A DNA stretch of 64,000 nt from Polydactylus sextarius (taxonomy: Eukaryota; Chordata; Actinopteri; Polynemidae), in the NCBI GenBank assembly GCA_016801845.1, contig CM028925.1, forward strand, positions 6,956,501 through 7,020,500, read 5' to 3'. The notes beneath the pieces were generated by a model. The model saw only the letters and a program-made list of their open reading frames with translations. It did no database searches and had not been told where the DNA came from. This document shows, piece by piece, positions 60,458 through 64,000 of the stretch; within the stretch, counting starts at the first letter, position 1; every line of letters begins with the position of its first letter. A program made the translations under genes and the position numbers.

Positions 60458-60821
60458 ATTACGTAATTACAAGATTACATTTTGTGATTTTTTTCTTTTT
60501 TTTTTTTTTTCTTTTTCCCCCGTCACCCAGTGACACATTGATTTTTATACCAGAGCTGCCTGTGTTGGCATTTAATACATCACAGGACTGTGTGTGTGTG
60601 TATGTATTTGTGTGTGTTTTTTTATTTATTTTTTTTTTTTTTTGTTAAAGACTCGAGGCTACTTTACCAATACTGGAAACAGGCCAAGGTTTCCTTTAAC
60701 TAAGTGCAGGAAGAATTCCAGCCCGGCTGAGAGAGAGAGAACTGAACGAGACTAAAGAGACAGGTTGGAAGGAGGATCAGAGGTGAGGTGTAAAATGGCT
60801 GTAATTACGTAATTACGTAAA
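60458..60821. promoter_or_regulatory. Three ATTACGTAA-type bZIP/homeodomain sites
   Basis: ATTACGTAAT at 60458-60467 and 60804-60813, and overlapping ATTACGTAAA at 60812-60821. The first two match the RTTACGTAAY palindrome bound by PAR-bZIP and E4BP4/NFIL3 factors. They also contain TAAT cores. Between them lie T runs (60494-60510 and 60629-60643) and a short GT tract at 60590-60618. The matches are exact; function is inference. Confidence 0.45.
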
Positions 60822-61879
60822 TTACCATGTATAATTGAAATAAAGTTAGCGCCGCCATCTCCTCTCTTTGATAGCAGCTGCACCGCTCAGTCCTGTTGAA
60901 TAACCTGCTAGTTATTGGCTGCCCCTTGTACGGAATAAGAAGTCGCGCCATCATTACAAAACTCATCTACCCATCACTTTCTATATTAAACCCCGGCTTC
61001 ACACACTATGGGTTTAATTATAGCCCGGTAGTTAACTCTTCCTCTGTGTACACCTGTGTGCAGCAAATAATTAAGTTAGAACAGGATCTAACAGTGATGT
61101 GAATTTGACACGAATCTGACTTTAATAATTAACTGTAATTGACACAAACAAACAATATAGTTGCATTATAGTACCTGCTAATAGAGATATAGGTAATGAT
61201 TATCTGTTAAGCAGCTAATATGTCAGATACCGTGTATGAAATTGGCATTGAAAGACAAAAAGTATCCAAGTATCAGTTGCTCCGGGATTTTGCAAGATTG
61301 TTGTGGCCTAATTTGTCTGATATCATAGCGGCTATTCTTAAAAGATAAATCAATAAACAAAAGATAAAAATCGCGATTAAAGTGTTGCACACAAACACAA
61401 AGCAGTGTTTATAAGTGTTTTGTTTCAGTGAAGCTGCAGGAACAAGTCAAAGTTGTGATTCTTTTCTTTCGTCTTAAAAAAAAAAAAACATAAAAAATTG
61501 CAACTTAGACTCGCATGTGCAACTTTATTGCACGTTCAAAAATGCCGCAACTTCAAAAACATTTTTTTTTTTTTTACTCTTTTAATTGAAAAGGTAAACA
61601 TGAGCCTGGTTTTTTTAATCGCACGTTTCTTGTGTCTTCCAAAACAAAACAAGGAAGGAACAAGAAAGTTTTGTAGGAAAAACGACAATGATTGTCGAAA
61701 AGTTGCAGGAAAGCTACGGTGCAAATTGATTTGATTTTCATTAATAGTTGCAATCGCAACATCGTGAAATCCTGCATTGTCTGTAACAAACAGTATATCA
61801 CAATTAACAGCAACAAACGACCAGATAGTCAGCGTTGCATATCATTACCATGACAACCAGTCAGTCTACTCAGTGTTCA
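60822..61879. other. Unique non-coding stretch
   Basis: Nothing recognised. A run near 61476 and T run near 61562. Confidence 0.55.
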
Positions 61880-62640
61880 CTTTCTTCAGCTTCAATAGAC
61901 TCAAACCCCTCAGAGGCTGATTGGCAAACTTCATACTCCCGCAATTGGATATTGGTCTTTCTCTCAAACAGACCCCAGACAGCTCAGATTGGCAGTCACA
62001 CCTCCTCCACTCGAGTGTTCAACACCGGGAGTTTGTGTGCGCATCCTCCTTCAAAATCATATCAGGAGGAAAATCAGCGATCTTTCAGAGAGGGACAGGG
62101 AGAACAATGTAGCTGCCCCAACGAAATCAAAACCAAGCAGCTCGCTCTTGATTTTTCTATTTTTTTTAGAAAACAAGAAAGCAGTAACAAATCTCGGTGG
62201 AGCCGAGGAGGAGCATGTGAACGCTTTGAGCTTCCTTGGAATCACTCGTCACACCCCTCGCTCGCCACACAAAGCGCAGACTAAATTAAAACTAAAATCA
62301 CCTGTGCCGCATTCTTGTTAACTCGCTCAAAGAAGCAATAGAAAACATCCTAATTGACGTGGGACGTTGGCGGCCCAGGACAGCAGGGCGATTAAAACCA
62401 CCAGGAACATCGTCGGCGCCGCTGATCCTGGCGAGGTGAGGTGTTTTGCACCGAGCCAAGAGGATACTAAAACACAATAGTCACCCCTGACGCAGCCTGT
62501 TTATCCTGCTGCCGTCTGGCAACCGATACTGAAGTATCTGCCATCCGTACCAACAGACTCCAGAACAGTTTCTGTCCTCGGGCTGTGAGACTGCTAAATT
62601 CATCCTCCACACTTCACTGTGAAAAATACTTCTATTTTTA
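61880..62640 (+). pseudogene. Degenerate Rex1/L2-like LINE reverse transcriptase
   Basis: Plus-strand frames give NWILVFLSNRPQTAQIGSH then TSSTRVFNTGS, the segment before the reverse-transcriptase GSPQGCVLSP box. Further on are NEIKTKQLALDF, GGAEEEHVNALSFLGI, LLPSGNRY and RTNRLQNSFCPRAVRLLN. These appear in the order expected for the C-terminal half of the ORF, but in different frames with several stops. The YADD-containing part is deleted. It is a dead, internally deleted relic that shares its terminal motif with the minus-strand LINE at 31.8 kb. The 149-codon open frame at 61835-62284 is part of it. Confidence 0.8.
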
Positions 62641-64000
62641 TGACTTGATTATTTATTTATTCATTTATGTAACTTTTTCTTTTTTTTTTCTTTCGTTTTT
62701 AACATTACAGCACCACCTCTATAATTTTGTAGCAAAGTCCTGTGTTGTATGATGAGAAACTAGACCGAGACAATATATTATCATTATTTGAACATATAAT
62801 TTATCTTTTATGACACTTTGTATACATTCCCTCTAGATTTAAGAGGGAAATGATGTATTTTTTTATTCCACTTCCTTTGCTTGTAGTCATTAATTTCTTC
62901 TAATATTAAAACATGACGGGGTTATAAAATCTCAAATAATTTTAAGTTTTAACCAACGCAAAGAATATAGCCGAAGATATAGTTAAAAATGTAAACGTTA
63001 TTTCACATTTCTTGGGTAATTTCACACATGTATTTACCATAACACCATATCATGGGACATTAAATTGTCACAGAAAAAAGTTAAATAATACTATGTTGAT
63101 TGTTTTTTTTTTTTTTTTTTAAATAATAAATAACAGACTTTGAATTATGGATCTGATTCTGACATTAAAAAAAAAAAAAGAAACTACTTGCGTGAACAAG
63201 TTTTGCTCAACTGTTGAAAAAAAAAAAAAAAATCTTAAGTGAATATAGTCAGGATTTATGTTTCCAGATAGCAGCTTTAAATTAGAAGCCATCTGGAGGG
63301 GATAATTTCACACAAAAAGGAAAATGCTTGCACGCTGTAAAAATTGTGCTTATGGCTGTAAAGTACAACACGGTGCCTATAATGCACAGTGTGCAGCTGG
63401 TTGGGCTGCTTCTATAAATGTGCAACCCCGGACAACTGAGCAGCTTTTTCTTCTCTCTCTCTCTGAGTGAGTGTGTGTGTGTGTGTGTGTGTCCATGAGG
63501 CTTGTTCACATCTGCTCTATGTAACGTACATGTTTACAGAAGCCTGCATTATAAGGAAAATACGTCCAAAAGGCTAAAAATAGACGGTAGACGGGCGTTG
63601 TTTGGTTGGTACATTTCCATACCTCGGCTCTGCTGGAAGCCAACACAGAAAGCTGTCAGAGGAAGTAACTTACCCTCAGAGACGACGTCCTCTGAGGACT
63701 AAACCTCGAACACAAACAGGAATGTTAATCAACCTTCGTTTGCTGGCAGTGAATCTAAACATGAAGTTTTTCATCGCCTAAAGCGCAGCACAGAGCTGCC
63801 TGGAAGTGTTTATTTTTTAAAGAAAACATATACATTTTTACTTTTGTTTTTTACTTGCCTGCAGCCATTAGAATACTTAAGAATTTACAACTCTACGTGA
63901 TTGCTGATGTTGTGTATTTTCCAATGAAAATAGAAGCTAGAAGTGGTCAAACTGTGTGAACTCTGATGTGACCGACACGAGGACTGATTGTTGGAAATGT
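62641..64000. other. Unique non-coding stretch to the end
   Basis: No gene. T run at 63104-63120, A runs near 63168 and 63217, and a CT/GT microsatellite at 63451-63492 (GT part 63471-63492). Nothing else was recognised. Confidence 0.6.

Overview
The window looks like non-coding DNA from a teleost (ray-finned) fish. It has dense (CA)n/(GT)n microsatellites, many mononucleotide A/T tracts, and relics of fish-typical transposon groups: L2-, L1- and Rex1-like LINEs, hAT and PIF/Harbinger DNA transposons with non-autonomous derivatives, and a tRNA-like SINE. No open reading frame longer than about 155 codons exists on either strand. The longer ones are translated microsatellites, chance frames or transposon relics. 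I recognise no host protein-coding exon, rRNA, tRNA gene, miRNA or CRISPR array. The window is best read as a gene desert or part of a very large intron.

Layout. 1-9 kb: unique AT-rich DNA with CA microsatellites and one copy (2331-2690) of a hAT-like MITE. 9-10.4 kb: a SINE relic and a complete 450-bp sister MITE (9878-10327) with matching ends and an exact 8-bp target-site duplication. 11.8-12.5 kb: a (CTG)10 tract, a perfect RFX-type X-box and a compound TG/TA microsatellite. 13-14.3 kb: a mosaic of a broken hAT transposase gene and the 5' part of a PIF/Harbinger element, with a 112-bp hAT segment present twice. 14.3-20 kb: mostly unique, with a palindromic EBF-type site at 18.5 kb. 20.5-22.3 kb: a 782-bp terminal-inverted-repeat element carrying a perfect CTCF-core match, then a second transposon-like repeat headed by a 38-bp palindrome. 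24-32 kb: LINE 3' ends, an AGGTCA array, a minus-strand LINE remnant and a SINE. 37-49.6 kb: the repeat-richest part, with two copies of a hAT-like element, an L2-like reverse-transcriptase relic, and an unclassified repeat family with an L1 fragment inserted in one copy. 53.6-54.5 kb: another copy of that family and a Harbinger half-element with a Myb/SANT-like start. 55-64 kb: mostly unique, with three ATTACGTAA-type sites and a degenerate Rex1/L2-like LINE at 61.9-62.6 kb.

There are no working genes here to act together. The biology readable in the sequence is transposon history (nesting, internal deletion, microsatellite growth inside elements) and scattered candidate regulatory sites. 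Several unique AT-rich stretches rich in TAAT/ATTA cores resemble developmental enhancers, but conservation cannot be judged from one sequence. Long T tracts outnumber long A tracts by roughly 2.5 to 1 on the given strand, and three of the four LINE coding relics lie on the minus strand. Both would fit an intron of a plus-strand gene, but this is weak evidence.
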